Positions 49,301 to 62,823 of a stretch of DNA of 64,000 bases are shown here, in pieces. Location of the stretch: positions 7,939,000-8,002,999 of the forward strand of contig OY482863.1 in NCBI GenBank assembly GCA_960531495.1. Reading direction: 5' to 3'. This DNA comes from Zeus faber. Taxonomy: Eukaryota; Chordata; Actinopteri; Zeiformes; Zeidae. The notes below the pieces were generated by a model. That model was given only the letters and a program-made list of their open reading frames with translations, had not been told where the DNA came from and searched no databases. Position numbers and translations under genes: made by a program. The first letter of the stretch is position 1. Each line of letters begins with the position of its first letter.

Positions 49301-52300
49301 ATATATAATAGTCACGGTATATATATATCATATCATCTTTTTTTTTTTTTTGTTTCTCTGTAACGGTGTTCCTCCAAAGTGGATCATTTGTAATCGGGGT
49401 ATAAAATTTAATCTTGAGAGGCTCGTCATCTGGAGTGTCTTTGATGTGAGTTAATTCAATATGGATGTAACCCGGGGGCTCTTCGGATGGAGATTGGGGC
49501 CTTGATAAGATGCGCATTGGGAATGCAAGCGTACGGCCGGCACGCCCGGTGACGACTTATCGCGCCGAGGGAATCTTTTCTTTGAGCCCTTCTCGGGAGT
49601 GTGTATCGGCATGAATTAGAAAAAGGCGCTTTTTGCCGTGCCAGGGCTGTTTTTTTTTGTGGCCTTAGAACGCTGTGGTCAAACTCGGAGTCAGCCGTCA
49701 TTAGATCGGGAGTGAAGTGCCAGTCTTCTGAATGATACCAAGATGAATGCTAGGCACACTTTTTCCGTAGATAAACATGATGAACAGAAGAGCATCAGTA
49801 AGAAATGTCAAATCCAAAGTTATGCAAACACAAAAAAAACAACGTAATTAATTCAGCATGTGTGGCGTTATGACCATTGGCCGCTTGAGTATGTTATCTT
49901 CAGTTTTCTAATGCAACTACAATTCCCTAAGATGTCTAAGTAACTTGTTTTAAATAAGAAACGCGAGATGAATAAATCACAAGTCTAATGCAAAGTCCCT
50001 TGGTGGGTCGGAGCGACAGTCCATTTAATGTATCTGGTAGGCCACTCCCTAAATTCAGTATACGCACTAGTCGTGCTTGGACTCCGTCTGAAGAAACTTA
50101 TTCATGGGTTTTGTCATCGTGCACACAACCCTTTCCACGGCCCCTCCTCTGTACACACAGTATTAACCGCATTTGACATCGCTCTGCAACCAACTATCAT
50201 TCTCTGCCCCAATAGGTTAATGGTACAGTATGGCTGATCATAATGGCCTGAGATGAAAAGCTCCGCAGCGCGGTAGCAGCCGCCTAAGAGCTTCAATTTG
50301 TAAGAGGTTCACATTCTACCAAGAGCCGAGAGAAGAAAATTGTATTTGACTTCCTCCTCCCGCTACCGTAGCTATGTCGATAGCGCACATAATCCGTCTT
50401 CAGTGTAACTTTTTTTCATCAGAGAGATTTCTGTACTTTGAGCCCAGCTGGCATCCCCTTTATTCAGACAGAGTCGCTGGCTGCTCTTCTTCCGGCGAAC
50501 CCAGAACATTCTTTGCTCGCCTCAATTCCTGCCTAAAACCCTGTTTTAACTGGTAGTAGTAGAATGGAAATAGCAAAGCTGTTCGCTCTTGGCTGTTAAC
50601 TGACTGTGACTTTGCTTTTCTTTCCCTTAAAAACGACCATGCCTTGCCACGCCACCACAAAATGACTGCTGACTATGAATTACCTGTCCATCATCTTCTG
50701 GTCCAAAATGTTCTTTGTTCTTAGTCGGCCCGGCCCAAATTTTTTTGTGCCTTGTCATGAATATTTGAATATTGAAATCTAGCGTATTGAACACACAAGC
50801 AACTTTTGAATAATACAATTATGAAAGCATTTAAAAACGAGGTAACTGTAGGTCTCCGGAGCCAGAAGATAGATGTTTGCTATTGCTGCTGGCCACTGGG
50901 TACAATGCAATTAATTGACTGTCTCCTCATTACACTACAGGATCGAAAACATCCTTGGTGTGACAAGACAGAATGGCCAAAAACAAAAAAAAAAACCAGA
51001 AAATAACCCAGTTGCGCTGGACTCTTTAGTACAAACTGTTGGTCATATGGAAAGCATAAACTAATAATGAGCCTACGCTGTATTACCAACTGCCTGATAT
51101 TCAAACCTTATGTATTCCTTCCACATCCATCACATAATAGAAAGGTTGGAAAAAGAGCTGTTCTAATGGAACGATCTATCTTATTTTTCTCATGACAGTT
51201 GTTTCGTTTTGCGGAAGTTAAATAAGTACATTAAAGCCAAATAGGTTTTGATGCCATTTTCAATTACTGACCTTCGTTTGATTTTGGATAATTACCCGCA
51301 ATCATCCGTGTTTTAATTACCTGTTGTCTTGAAACTCCGGACTCTGGAGCCCCTGCGTTCGGGTTGAAATGACACCCCCAGTTGTGTTCGACCATCACCC
51401 TGTGCTAGAGCAATATAATTTCTGGCTGTAATTTCCCAGAGAATGATAATCTCTGGCCGTGATATCCAGAGTTAACAGGTTAGCCTGTGCCTTATAATGA
51501 AAACCGGCATGTGGTCCATATGCTGACTGACCGCACACGGTGTGGGAGGCAGGAGGACGACAGCCACAGAGGGGCCGGGGCTTATTTTAATCAAACAGCC
51601 CTTCCAGCTGTTGCCCGCTAGGTGAATAGTGTTGCGTCCTTTGCCGGTGTTCTTGGCCAATGGGAGAGGCTTTGCTTGTCAGTTGTCGTGTACCGTGAAA
51701 GCAACACGCGGCTGTGTCCGGCTTTAACTAGAGGCTGCGGAGCAAACAGCACACAGGGGAGGAGGTTGCTTTATTGTGGCGCTGTGTAATCATGCAACCT
51801 GACAGAGTGTTTTTTGTTTTTTTTCTTCTGTTTTGGGCCCGGGCCGTTTCTTACGCCACCGCGGGCATTAGGGCCCGGCCAGAGAGACCGCCTCAGGACT
51901 GCTCCGAGATAAAGGACCTAATCCAATTTGCACCAGGCAGGAATTTCAGTCGTCGGTGCCACAGCAAAAAGTCAAAGTTACCTATTTCCCCTTCTGCCCA
52001 GCATTCCAACAGTACAGTAATGTATGTATGGAACATGGTTCAAAAAACAGGAAAAAAAAACAAAAGCCATCTCCCACACGCGTGTATTTTAAGGCCGTAC
52101 TTGACTTAGAGTACAGCTTTGCAGTGGAATGTAATGGATAAATGTGGCTCATTCCTTAGAACATTTGAATGGAGGCAGAATGTCTCTCATATCCTGAGTT
52201 TAGCATGAAACCCAGCGGACAATGTGGTGGAGTGCAGCAGAAACACAAGAAAGGCATTGACGAAAAAAGAAAAGTTTGCGTTATGAATATTTATATGCGG

Positions 52301-54164
52301 GATCGCTGCCAGCCATCTCGGGGGTGGGGGGGGGGGGTTGATTGACAGCCCGATGGCAATGGTGCACCAATCAATCAGTCGGTCGCACAAGCGCTATTCT
52401 CAATACCATATGTGCCGCAGATGTGTAGGACACTGCGCTGTCCCTCGGACGTGGTATCGCTCTGCATTTCTGTATTTTCATTTGAATGACTAACAAGGCG
52501 AAACCAAGCTGCTGCTTGTAGAGGGGCTAAATATTCAGGTGGAAAAATGTTAATGCATCTTTTTATGGAAATTAGGCACCGAGCCAAGATGCAGGAGACA
52601 CACAAACACCTGTTTGCTATTGATGCCGTGCCACAAACTAGAGGCCATTGGAATCTTTAAAGTGGCTCCCTGCGCACCGGGGTGATATGTAGTGGTGATG
52701 CTTTTGCCAAGAGAATGCCATCGAAACTCAAATAAGAGGGGGGGAAATAAGCTTCTGCAAGTCACGTTATAGAAGGCACACTACGAAAGGATAATGAAAT
52801 GAATGACTATCCTAATTTAGAAATTTTGCAACACGTGGAGCAGAATTCAGAGAGGCTTGAATCTGCCCCTATGAAATATGCAAAGAGCTGTTTTTTTTTT
52901 GTTCTTCCTCCTGTAGTAATACATCATCCTTAAATGATGATTTGAGCAGGACTCCTGATGATTCCTCCGGAAAGTCTCGCTTCTTCCAGACGGCCAGAAT
53001 ACTGGATGAATAAAGTATTCAGCCCCCTACTTAATCATGGGGCAGCTATCATGTACTGTAAGTGAAGATGAATAACGAGTGACTGTGCTAATCATAGTTC
53101 AAACAGACACGCACTGTCAGCCTGAGTGTGATTTTAGCTAATTGTTATCTGCTAAGCGTGGCAGGGGTGAAAGAACAGATATTACATGGAAACAGTGGCA
53201 CCTGAGTAGCAGAGCAAAATTTATTTTTTATTTCAAAGGGAACTTAGTGCGAAAGGTAATCAACACCTCCGCATGAGGGATGGGACTCGGCTAAATCTCT
53301 AAATGTTTTGCAGTCAAGCAGTCCCAGTGGAACGCGCTCTTTTTCTTATTATAGTCAACCAGGACCAAGTTAACACAGCACAAATCGCTCACTATTCAAT
53401 GACAAAACCTTCCCCTGAATTCAAAACGTCGCCGTACATTCTGGGTCTGTATTGGTCTGTATTGGCGGGGTCTTGCCTCGCCGAATGCTCCTTGAAAGAG
53501 CATCGTAAAGCGACGCGCCCGATATTCTGCGCCTCACAGAAGAGGAGCCTTGCCACTTTTCATCTTGCTTGGTCTTGCAAGGGATCGGGGTGGACTGCTC
53601 AGTGCACCTTCAAAGAGCTGGGTGGGCTTTGATGCATCTACATCCCCGTCCCCTCGGATCAATAGGGCCGTAGCCTCAAGTTGCTCCCCAGCGAACTGGG
53701 CAAAGCCCGTCTTCGTGCTAGGGGTAGCTTCCCAAGGACTGCTCAAATCGTAACCGCAGCAGTCAGAAGATGGAAAGTTCATCACAGTTCACTGTCATTG
53801 GATGCCTGAATATGGTGTGCATTCACAGAGGACGGATGTATTAAAAGGCATTTCACTGACGGAAGTTTCGCCGACGTTTCGGAGCCATCCAAAGATTCCA
53901 TGGCCGCTCATGTGTTCATAGCTTTTATCGCATTGTTGCGCACAACCCTTTCACCTCCTTAAGGCCGGCGTGCGCTAAAACCGAGTTTGATGCGCTTTGT
54001 CCAATGTGTCCATGGCGTGTCTCATGGTCCCTTTTGAATATCATTTATTCCTGTGTGAGCGCATTTACATTTGAAAACACTTCCCCTGAATATCAATGCC
54101 GGCAAAATGAATTACCTGGAAAGCTGCCCATCACCGTGCGCAGCCAAGTACCGCGAAAATATGA
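46331..54164. other. Intergenic, no gene; several complex non-repetitive blocks
   Basis: AT-rich 46330-46620; hairpin 47863-47960; GC-rich 48040-48200; poly-T 49231-49247. Bases 51290-51480 and 52180-52760 are non-repetitive with TAATGC/ATTTGAATGAC-type words and look like candidate conserved non-coding DNA. No coding exon was recognised. Confidence 0.4.
47863..47960. repeat. 98-bp long near-perfect hairpin
   Basis: Arms 47863-47892 and 47931-47960 match at 29 of 30 positions as reverse complements. Within the loop, 47900-47909 pairs with 47914-47923 with a single G-T wobble, so almost the whole element folds on itself. No target duplication is clear. It could be a tiny foldback transposon or a small-RNA precursor. 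Confidence 0.85.
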
Positions 54165-54402
54165 CCGGGGGGCGACGGTGGGGCAGGCGGCAGAGCGGGT
54201 CGTCACCTAATCAGAGGGTTCCTGGTTCAATCCCCGGCTCCTCCCGGCAGCACGTCGAAGTGTCCTTGAGCAAGGCACAGAACCCCTGACCGCTCTCGAG
54301 GAGCTGTTGTGCGCCTTGGGTCCATGTGGGGCATGTAGTGTAAAGCGCTTGGAGTGGTCGCAACACTAGAAAAGCGTGAGTAAATGCAGTCCATTTACCG
54401 AC
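54165..54402 (+). mobile_element. tRNA-derived SINE, fuller copy
   Basis: It starts GGGGGGCGACGGTGGGGCAG, has box B GGTTCAATCCC, then GTGTCCTTGAGCAAGGCAC, a body ending GTAAAGCGCTTGGAGTGGTC and the end GCAGTCCATTTA. It is the same family as 37076-37231. Confidence 0.78.
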
Positions 54403-56132
54403 AGACTGACGAGGAAAAGAGGTTGAGCCCACCACCCCCAGATTTCCCACAGCGCCTCCATTCCAGGTCACCGCTGTTCTTCCAAGAATTTTCTCGTGAC
54501 ATTTAAGAGTAATTTCCTCATATCCAGGTAGGGGCTCCATTCTCTCCAGACAAGCGCGGTATTACGCTTCAATTAATTATGTGGCCAGCAGAAGCTCGCC
54601 GGTAAAGAGGTTGCACATGTAGGTTGCTCCATTCAAGTCGGAATCCAGCCTCATATTGTACTTGGAAAAGTGCGAATGAACGGCCATTTGAGTTCTTATC
54701 TCGGAGCTGCCCGAGTTTACCAAGATAACGGACCCGACATCGCGGCAACGTGGCGGCGCACGCCGTTCACGGGGAATGACATTCCCTTTGCGGCTCCGAT
54801 TTGCATTTAAAAACACATCGTTTTCAACTACTCTGTAGTTTCTATCTTATGCCGGTATACCTTTTGTAACTTACGGTTTTGTAGTTTGTTTGACAGAAAA
54901 AGCTGCCAAACAGACAAATATTTTCTCCGGGCGTCCATGTGCGATGGAACACATTTAGCATATTGGAAGTGGTGACAATGGACTCAGAATTTACGATTTC
55001 CGAGTCTGATGGAACGCAGCATCACTTCCTGCTGCCTCTCGACCTGCTACTCGGACTGCTTTCTAATCCACATGAACAACTTACGATGGCTGCCATAACG
55101 AGTGGAATAGATAACAAGTTAGATGTAATATGAACTCATAGAAAGTGTAGCATATGCTTTCCTTGATTAAAACAAGATATTCCTCATAAGGTAACTCAAA
55201 AGCCACGAAAATCGACTATTTGCTCCGTATGATGATTATTACTCCAGAACAGCATCTGTAAAAACAGATAAGTGGTATTGTTCTGAAATATTATTCTTGG
55301 TCTTTTTTGTTTAGAAATAGACCAAGTTCCTTTATCATTTATTGCAACGTGACTCTTTGATAGTATGCGAAGTGGCTCCTTTGGAACACAACTAGACCAT
55401 TATAAGCCTCCTTTGAATGGCGGTGTCCTGCTCATTTATTTTTGGGTGTTCGACTGAATGTGATATTGCATTGCAATATTGCCGTTTGTATTCATGGTCG
55501 TAGGCAAGCTCCGCATCTAAATTTACAGACGAATGCCAGCCAGAAATATTAACACTTTTGTGTTATCGACAATTCCGCCAGTGTTTCGTCGTGATTTATT
55601 TATATTCCTGTGTTTTACAAAAACCTACATATGACCAAAAAAGTGTGAAGGGGTTGGCTTGGAATACTTTAAACAACTCAACTGTCGGGAAAGAAGAAAA
55701 AAACACTTTCCGAACCCGCGTCGTGATTGCCGTCTGTCTACTGTGAGGAACATTCTGCATGTTCTAGGAAAAGTCGACCATCGACCACTTAGTCTCTCTG
55801 AAGTCTCAGAAATCTCTATTGCCGCGTTGGAGGGAGGCGGTATGTTTATAGCAGTTGAAGGTCAGAAGTATGTCTTAAGCTCAGCGTTCCTGGCGACCTC
55901 TGCTCGGCTACGGAGGTGTTTAATCAGAAGGGATTAAACGGAAATGCATTATGATTCACCTTCATCGCGGTAATATCTGCCTGAGTCGAACAAGCCACAT
56001 TGCACAGAGGACACGCTGCCGGCGCATCGGTAGTTGTTATCCTGCTCGCCGCACAGATGTTTGCTTACCTCTCCCTCTGAAATTGAAGAGCTCTTTGCAG
56101 ACGCGGGAGCGCATGCAAACACACAGTGGCAG

Positions 56133-56163
<31 letters not shown>

Positions 56164-56910
56164 CACACGAGCACGTGCATGGGGCGGCAGAGAGATTCCA
56201 CAGGTCCGTCTCTCCTTTTTAAAGAGATAGCGTTATTGATGTGTTGGGTCACAATGCAATTTAGAGGCAATTAAAATGTAATGAATGTGCTCAAATGAAA
56301 CCTGCGCCCGAAGGGTTTTCGCGGGGCTCTGCCAGAGATGATGTATTTCCCCGGTCCACGTGTGCGAGTGTGTGTGGGTCGCACGGGTCTCAGTGCGTGT
56401 GATCATACGTTTTGGGGCAGAAGAGCGTGTAACTTGCTATGAGTCACAGACCGGAAGACGCCGGCCCTCGTAATAGATACGTTGATGTGGTTTATTTTCT
56501 TTCATGTCAATGGTAGCCTTGATGGTACCGGCGTGAGCGTAACACCTTTTTTTTGCTTTTCTATTTTTCCAACCGTGATAATCGCTTGATGGCGCGATCC
56601 ATCTCCTCTTCTTTGAGAGGTAGAAATTGGCGTGAAATTGAACTTCGGCGTGAACACTGCGTTGTCCGACAGCGAGTGGCTTTATTATTATTTTAATTAT
56701 TATTATTTTTTTATACCTTATCTTGACAGCCCACAGACTACTAAACACACTGTGACAAATTCATCTCTGGCAAATTACCCTCTCAAGTGGAACAGTTATG
56801 AGACTCACGCGCCAACTATCAATTTGGGCGTTGCAGAATGCAATGAGGGTGAGCTTGCTTCTCTGCCACTCTAATTTTAATTGTATTAATTCATTCTTTA
56901 AAAAAAACAA

Positions 56911-56958
<48 letters not shown>

Positions 56959-57050
56959 TTTTCTATTAGTATTATTTTTTTTATTTGTACCTTTAGTGCT
57001 CCGTATTAAAGTTACCACGCACCCACTATAGGCCAGATGGAAGCCATGCC
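54403..57050. other. Intergenic, no gene
   Basis: It has CA repeats at 56133-56167, ATT/T-rich runs near 56680-56712 and a TA repeat at 56914-56950. The 80-110-codon frames between 55650 and 56270 have no family resemblance. Confidence 0.4.
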
Positions 57051-57059
57051 ATATCACTG

Positions 57060-57310
57060 ATTTTCACATTTGTTAGATCGCCCTAACCTTACAGAGCTAA
57101 TCAGGCATTGCTAGATGTTTCTTTTAATTAGTGAGGAATCCTCACTATGCTCGGCAGATGGACAAATCCTCTGTCTTTCGCTAAAGTCACACTAATTAGG
57201 ATTCTCCGAGACGTCGCATTCTCCGCCACAAATCCTTAATAAGGAGGCCCCTTGGCCACGTAATAAGAAACCTCATGTCTCCATGACTACTCACCTTGAA
57301 AACCTGAAAA
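57060..57310. promoter_or_regulatory. Candidate regulatory block with palindrome and TAATTAG sites
   Basis: TAATTAG occurs at 57125-57131 and 57193-57199. The first overlaps an exact 9-bp-arm palindrome, TAGTGAGGA A TCCTCACTA (57129-57147). The block is non-repetitive and lacks exon-like borders. Regulatory function is inferred. Confidence 0.35.
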
Positions 57311-57499
57311 TAGCAACCAGTCCATTTCAACAACCCCCAGCCCTTTGTCCGTGTTTTTATTTTCTTCCTGGGATTAACTATATGGTTGAATGTTGTAATG
57401 CCCCTGACAGAGGGAGCTACCCTGTGGAGTTCTTACAGCTGACCATTCTATCGCAATGTATGGCAATGTGACCATATTGCCAATATGCTACATACGATC

Positions 57500-57504
<5 letters not shown>

Positions 57505-57538
<34 letters not shown>
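57505..57538 (+). repeat. (ATT)n microsatellite
   Basis: About eleven ATT units in AT-rich intergenic sequence. Confidence 0.95.
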
Positions 57539-57539
<1 letters not shown>

Positions 57540-58318
57540 GGTGATTGACAATATAAAAGCAGAAACGCACTCAAAATAACATTTGACAGTCTTAACGGGA
57601 GAAACGTGTCAGAATGTGAATGGAATGCGTGCACCACATGCTGGATCGTGCAGGGCCTTCCGGCGCGATGAGGGAGGGGAGGGAGGGCAACACAGACTTT
57701 GAGGCACATTTTTTCTCATCAGTCTCTCATGTGAGTCCAAATACCACCTTCTAAACAAGCACAGATGGCAAATTAAGGCAAATATGGCCTAAAATGAAAC
57801 CAAATCGGATTTGGCGACATTCACTTCCACTATGACGGAATAGAATGCTGCTGTGGAGGTGTGTTCTGGCCCCGGGCCAGGGAATGAGCGCGGGGAGGCA
57901 GGCGACGGCAAAGCAGCGCGGGTTGGCGTGTGTTTATTATTATTAACACATATTTCAACAAAAACGTGGCTCGCGGGCCAAAGGCAAAAATCATGCTCGC
58001 TGGCGAACATGAACGGAGGGAGAACCCGCCGCGTCCGCCGCTGTGCGACTTGGGCCGCGCGCAGCGTCCGCGTTGCCGGGTCCGGTCCCCGGTCTCCAAA
58101 ATCCACGCGCCTCTCACACTGCGGGGAAACACGGGACCCGAAATCACTTCCTGGCTCGGGATCGGACGAATCAGCGGAGGCACTCCGTGGATTCCCCCCC
58201 CGAATCCCATCAGCTGAGCGGCCCCGGGATGGAGCCTGCACCGCCTGTCTGCAGCGGCGGCTCGACCACGCCCCGTTGGCCAGCCGCAGCTGCCTTGTAG
58301 GTTTGATTTTCTATCGGT

Positions 58319-58384
58319 CATCCATCCATCCATCCATCCATGCAACCACCCATGCAACCACCCATGCATCCATCCTTCCATCCA
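58319..58384 (+). repeat. (ATCC)n-type tandem repeat
   Basis: ATCC units mixed with ATGCAACC variants. It lies on the tail side of the SINE that follows. Confidence 0.93.
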
Positions 58385-58429
58385 GAAAGAAAGTCTTTAT
58401 TAGTCACGCAACACACCACACTACAACAC

Positions 58430-58812
58430 ATGCTTGCACACACACACACATGCACATGCTTTTGATGGTGGCCGGTGAAATGGCTCCTCTGCTTTTGACC
58501 CATCCTGGCTTGTCCTTCCTCCGGGGGCACAGCCAGGAGCAGTGGGCAGCGTACGTAGACGCGCCCGGGGACCAGGTGATAAGTGTCCATCGCTGGTCAG
58601 ACAATGATGGGTGCATGTTTTGGGTGGGGGTCCTCACTGACGTGAGGTGGAGGAAACCCCATGTGAGCACGGGGAGAACATGCAAACTCCACACAGAAAG
58701 GCTCCTATTTGGGAGATAACCCGCCGGAGGACGGTGCCAACAGCGCCCCAGACAGGAATCGAACCCAGGACCTTCTTGCTGTGAGGCAGCAGTGCAATGC
58801 ACTGCGCCACCG
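58430..58812 (-). mobile_element. tRNA-derived SINE
   Basis: On the minus strand the head has GGACGGTGGCGCAGTGCATT (box A-like), then GCCTCACAGCAAGAAGGTCC and GGTTCGATTCC (box B), then TGTGTGGAGTTTGCATGTTC and CTCCCCGTG, a body with GCCCACTGCTCC, and a GT-repeat tail (plus-strand CA at 58437-58450). The head and body words are those of a very common fish SINE. Confidence 0.8.
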
Positions 58813-58941
58813 TCCATCCATCCATCCTCCATCCATGCATCCATCCATGCATCCATCCATGCATCCATCCATCCTTCCATCCATGCATCCATCCATCCAT
58901 GCATCCATCCATCCATGCATCCATCCATCCATCCATCCATC
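58813..58941 (+). repeat. (ATCC)n/(ATGC) tandem repeat
   Basis: About 129 bp of ATCC units with regular ATGC variants, flanking the head of the SINE. Open frames of Trp/Met/Asp/Gly or Ser/Ile/His/Pro here are repeat artefacts. Confidence 0.95.
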
Positions 58942-59423
58942 CGTTTTTCACCTAAAAGACTATTCTATGCATCCGTCCTCCGTTTCCTGTGAAATTTATA
59001 TTGCCAAATTTTATTTATTTATTGAATTTTCATTATTCTTATACTATACAGTCTTATATAGACAGACTAAGACAAATACAGACTTTGAATAAAGAAACCC
59101 CGTGCGTGCCACTCTGGATGCTCATTTTCTTTCTTTGTGCTCAAATAAAAAAATAAAGCATCTCATCGTACAGTTGCCTCAAAAGTAACACGTTGCAGTG
59201 TTTCCTGTAAAGAAAATGACACTGGCACCTGGTTGCCCCAGATTGCATTCTAATGGGAGTATTTTGCTTGAGCCTGTGAAAATCTGTAGCCTTGCCACTG
59301 CCTTCATTTAAAGCTGTTCTGAGTGAGCAATGTGATGGGGAAACACATTTATTTTCCCTCTGTCTTGAGACAAGGTAAAGATACAATAACAGTTGACAGG
59401 GAACACTCCTGGAAAATAGCAAT

Positions 59424-59466
<43 letters not shown>

Positions 59467-62400
59467 TTTATTTATTTATTTATTTTTATTTATTAATATT
59501 TATATTTGTTTTACTTTGTGCACCTGCTAAACATCTCACTGCTCACTGAAATTGTGGGATATACTTTGGTGGAAATGTTCACCATTTGCTTTTAAACTAT
59601 GCTTATGCTGATATTATCTCCCTAATGTCTAGCAGACAGAAATGCACGATCAGCATCAGAAATCATCACTTAAGAGTCTAGGATTGGCGCCACAGACAAC
59701 ACGACAGAGATGATGCTTGAAAACGTCTGGGAAGCCAACCCCACCATATATATACAGTATATATATATGTGTGTGTGTGTGTATGTGTATATATATATTT
59801 ATATATATAATGTGAGAGCCTTGAAGTGGTTAGTATGGGGCCAGTTTGTCACTCAATTATATGACTTGACAGTGAAAAACAATCTTGATTTATTAATATT
59901 CAGAAACTATCTGCATTATACAGATTTTATAAAGGGTTGCTAAAGAATCTAACCTCAACGCCGCTAATGAATTATATTGTTCATTTACCCATAATGTGAA
60001 ATGATCTTCAATCCGATATCAATCCCATCATTTTGCAAAGGAATGAGATCAACTCCAATGATTATACATCAAGAAATATAGAACTTTGCCATTCTAGTAC
60101 ACGGACGCTGTTTGCCTTGGGAAAGGGCAATATTTATAAATCACTGGACTTTCCTTCCGTGCAAATCGATAAGGGCTCGATAGCTGCTCATCGCCCCTGT
60201 GTACCGACGGCCAGAGCTTTACAAAAACAAACAAGCATGTGCTCAGGAAGACGGGGGTCTCAAGCCCTCGCTCCGTTCTTCAACTTACTCAAGCAGTGAC
60301 GAGTACGGCAGTTCCATACGATGCTCATCGTCTTTTCAATTAGATTGGGTTTTTGACACTTCGTTTTGCACAGCTCTTCCGCTCGACATCAGTCCATTTT
60401 TGAAAAAAGCCTGAAATATGGACATCGTAATTAGAAAGAATAATGTGCCACTTAATCCAATTTGCTTTTTAAGATGGAATTCATTATAGGGGATGCTGAA
60501 TGGAATTTTCTACCTGAATCATTTTCATAAATCTTTTTAATGAAGTTCACTCCCTTGTTGGCTCTAAATGTCATAGCCTGAACTCGGAAACATGCTGCCT
60601 TTCTCCCAAACCAATTAATCTTTGGGATGAACTCCCTTCCTCTCCAATAACAAGCTCTCTATTTTAGTCTATTGTCTATTTGACAGGGAGCTTTCTTGCC
60701 CCGTCTGTGATATCATTTTAATCGAACAAGGCTGCACACGGTGCAGTATCAATGGCCACATTTTCCAAAAGCCAATCTTTCGCTCACAATGGAATTTGCA
60801 AAGATGTCGGAAGGATCACGCTGTTTTAATCCTGTTTTTCCATCCTTGCCATCCTGCAAAGTTTGTCTTGCTCAGTTTTCCCCGTTGCCGATTCATAATG
60901 CGGGCCACAGTCATTCGGCTTTGATTGTTTGCAACCTTGATACCTTACCATGAAAACCGTTCTCTGGTAGTCTCCCGCCCATTGTCCCATGTATACACAC
61001 ACGGACAGATGACGGCAATAATTGCAGGAATAAAAAGAAATTGCCATTTTGAATTGAGGTTTGGGCAACAGTTAATTTGGACGACACAAACAGCTGGTGT
61101 TTTTGTGAGGAAATGCAAAAACGAACCTCAATACCTGAGACCACGGTCACAGCACGGCCACCAAGTGGTTGTTATCAACCCGACTGGCCGTAAATTATGC
61201 ATCCCATTCTTCAACTTTTATGTCATTCTGCATACCCACAGACCAATTTGTCTTCTCCCGCTCTGGTAATGGAAATTGTTAGGAGCTGGCGATGTAAACA
61301 GTCTTTGGAATGTGGTTTGTTAAAAATAGGATTTCGCTGACCAACTTTATTTTTGAAATCTGCAAATATCTCGAGCAGAATATGCTGTACATCATATATA
61401 CAGTCTCCCCTTACCAATTAGCAACAAACATTGGCTTTCTTGCTGTGTGGTCAAGAACCATTATTTTACCCATACAGGGCTTGGACAAAAGGACAGAAAC
61501 GCGTCATGAAGGTGATGTAACTTTTGAAGTGGCTAAATCACAATTGCATGCAGCTGCACTGTTGAGTCATTATCCCTGTAAGTAGACAACATCTGAATTG
61601 CAAAATGAAGGTCAAATTATTTCAACTGCATCGGCGCCCCCGCGACCCGCTCGTCGCTTCGCGTCGTGAGCTCCACCAAGCTTGAATTTCGTGGGAAGGG
61701 AGTCCATTCATAAAACCGCTTGGATCCAAGGCCGGCGCACAAAGACGCATAACATGGTGTACGGTATAAAGCACAAAACATGGAGCCCTGAGCAATCTAT
61801 GACCCTCTTTCCTACATCCAGATGGTCAGACCTTCATGTCTGTAGGGAATGTGTATGGGTATGGGCATCCGAGCCTCGCTCTGATCGGGATCTGTTTTCT
61901 CTCATTGTGCCGCGGTACTTAATCAGGAACGTACTTCAACGGATGGACTTTTCCTGACGGGTGGTGCGCCTGTGTGAAACCAAGAAGTCCGGGGCATCAA
62001 CGTGATGAATACGCCTCTCGCCTCGATGCTCGACGCTCCGGCGTCTTCGGGACTGAGAAAAACCCCGCAATCGCAACAAAGGGGAGGGTGTGACCGCAGG
62101 TTACCCAGCCTGTCTAATTTCTGAAGCGCCTCAAAAGTGGGGAGGTGGGGTGGGGGTGGGGGTGGGGGTGGGGGTGGGGGGCGGCTACACCCATCCCCGC
62201 CACGCCATAAAATGATGACTAGACGCGGACTCGAATTTCAAATCCCGGCAGATAATGAGAGCATTAGGGGAGGCGAGCGCGAGGAGGGCTCATCCGCGTT
62301 TTTCCTCATGAGCCAATTTATTTTGAGGTAATTAAGGCGCAGGTGGTGAATGAGTCGGCGTCGGCTGTGCAGCCGCGCGGTGGAGGGCGGGGGGGCGGTC

Positions 62401-62736
62401 GGCGGACCCCTGTGAGCTGTTTGCGCCACTTTCACCCGATAACAAATTGAACGCGCCGACGCGGAGGCGTGCGGGCAGATGGGGATCAAAGCGAGGCTGC
62501 CCCGGCCTCAGCTCAGCCACAATAAATACGCCGGGGGCACTCGCCGCATTCGTCATTATGGATTTTTCTTTAATGATATGCACAAAAAAAGTAATTTCCT
62601 TGTCTGGGCATTGTCAGCGGTGACTAATCAGATTTCCCTGAGACGACTGATTCCGTACCCCAAGGAGATGCTTGCGCTACGGATACTGGTCGTCCAAGTG
62701 AAACAGACGTCTAACCTAACAGCTCTTACAGGTGCA

Positions 62737-62738
<2 letters not shown>
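58942..62738. other. Intergenic, no gene
   Basis: It has TA repeats (59422-59462, 59745-59810), long non-repetitive AT-balanced sequence at 59950-61600 that may include conserved non-coding DNA, and a G-rich run (62138-62183). No exon was recognised. Confidence 0.4.
62138..62183 (+). repeat. (GGGGGT)n G-rich tract, G-quadruplex candidate
   Basis: Several runs of four to six G are separated by single T bases, ending in GGGGGGCGG. The pattern satisfies a G-quadruplex motif on the plus strand. Confidence 0.8.

Positions 62739-62820
<82 letters not shown>
62739..62820 (+). repeat. (CT)41 microsatellite
   Basis: 82 bp of uninterrupted CT; open frames through it (Ser-Leu or Arg-Glu runs) are artefacts. 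Confidence 0.97.

Positions 62821-62823
<3 letters not shown>

Noticed and set aside
53303..53785. Overlapping 109- and 83-codon frames on opposite strands
   Set aside because: No domain, no splice-like borders, and mutual overlap; most likely chance.
57853..58719. 288-codon plus-strand open frame, the longest in the window
   Set aside because: It runs through a CpG-rich patch, an ATCC array and a SINE read backwards. Long frames are also open on the other strand, and nothing resembles a known protein.
62739..62820. Arg-Glu or Ser-Leu repeat 'protein' over the CT array
   Set aside because: Pure dinucleotide repeat translation.
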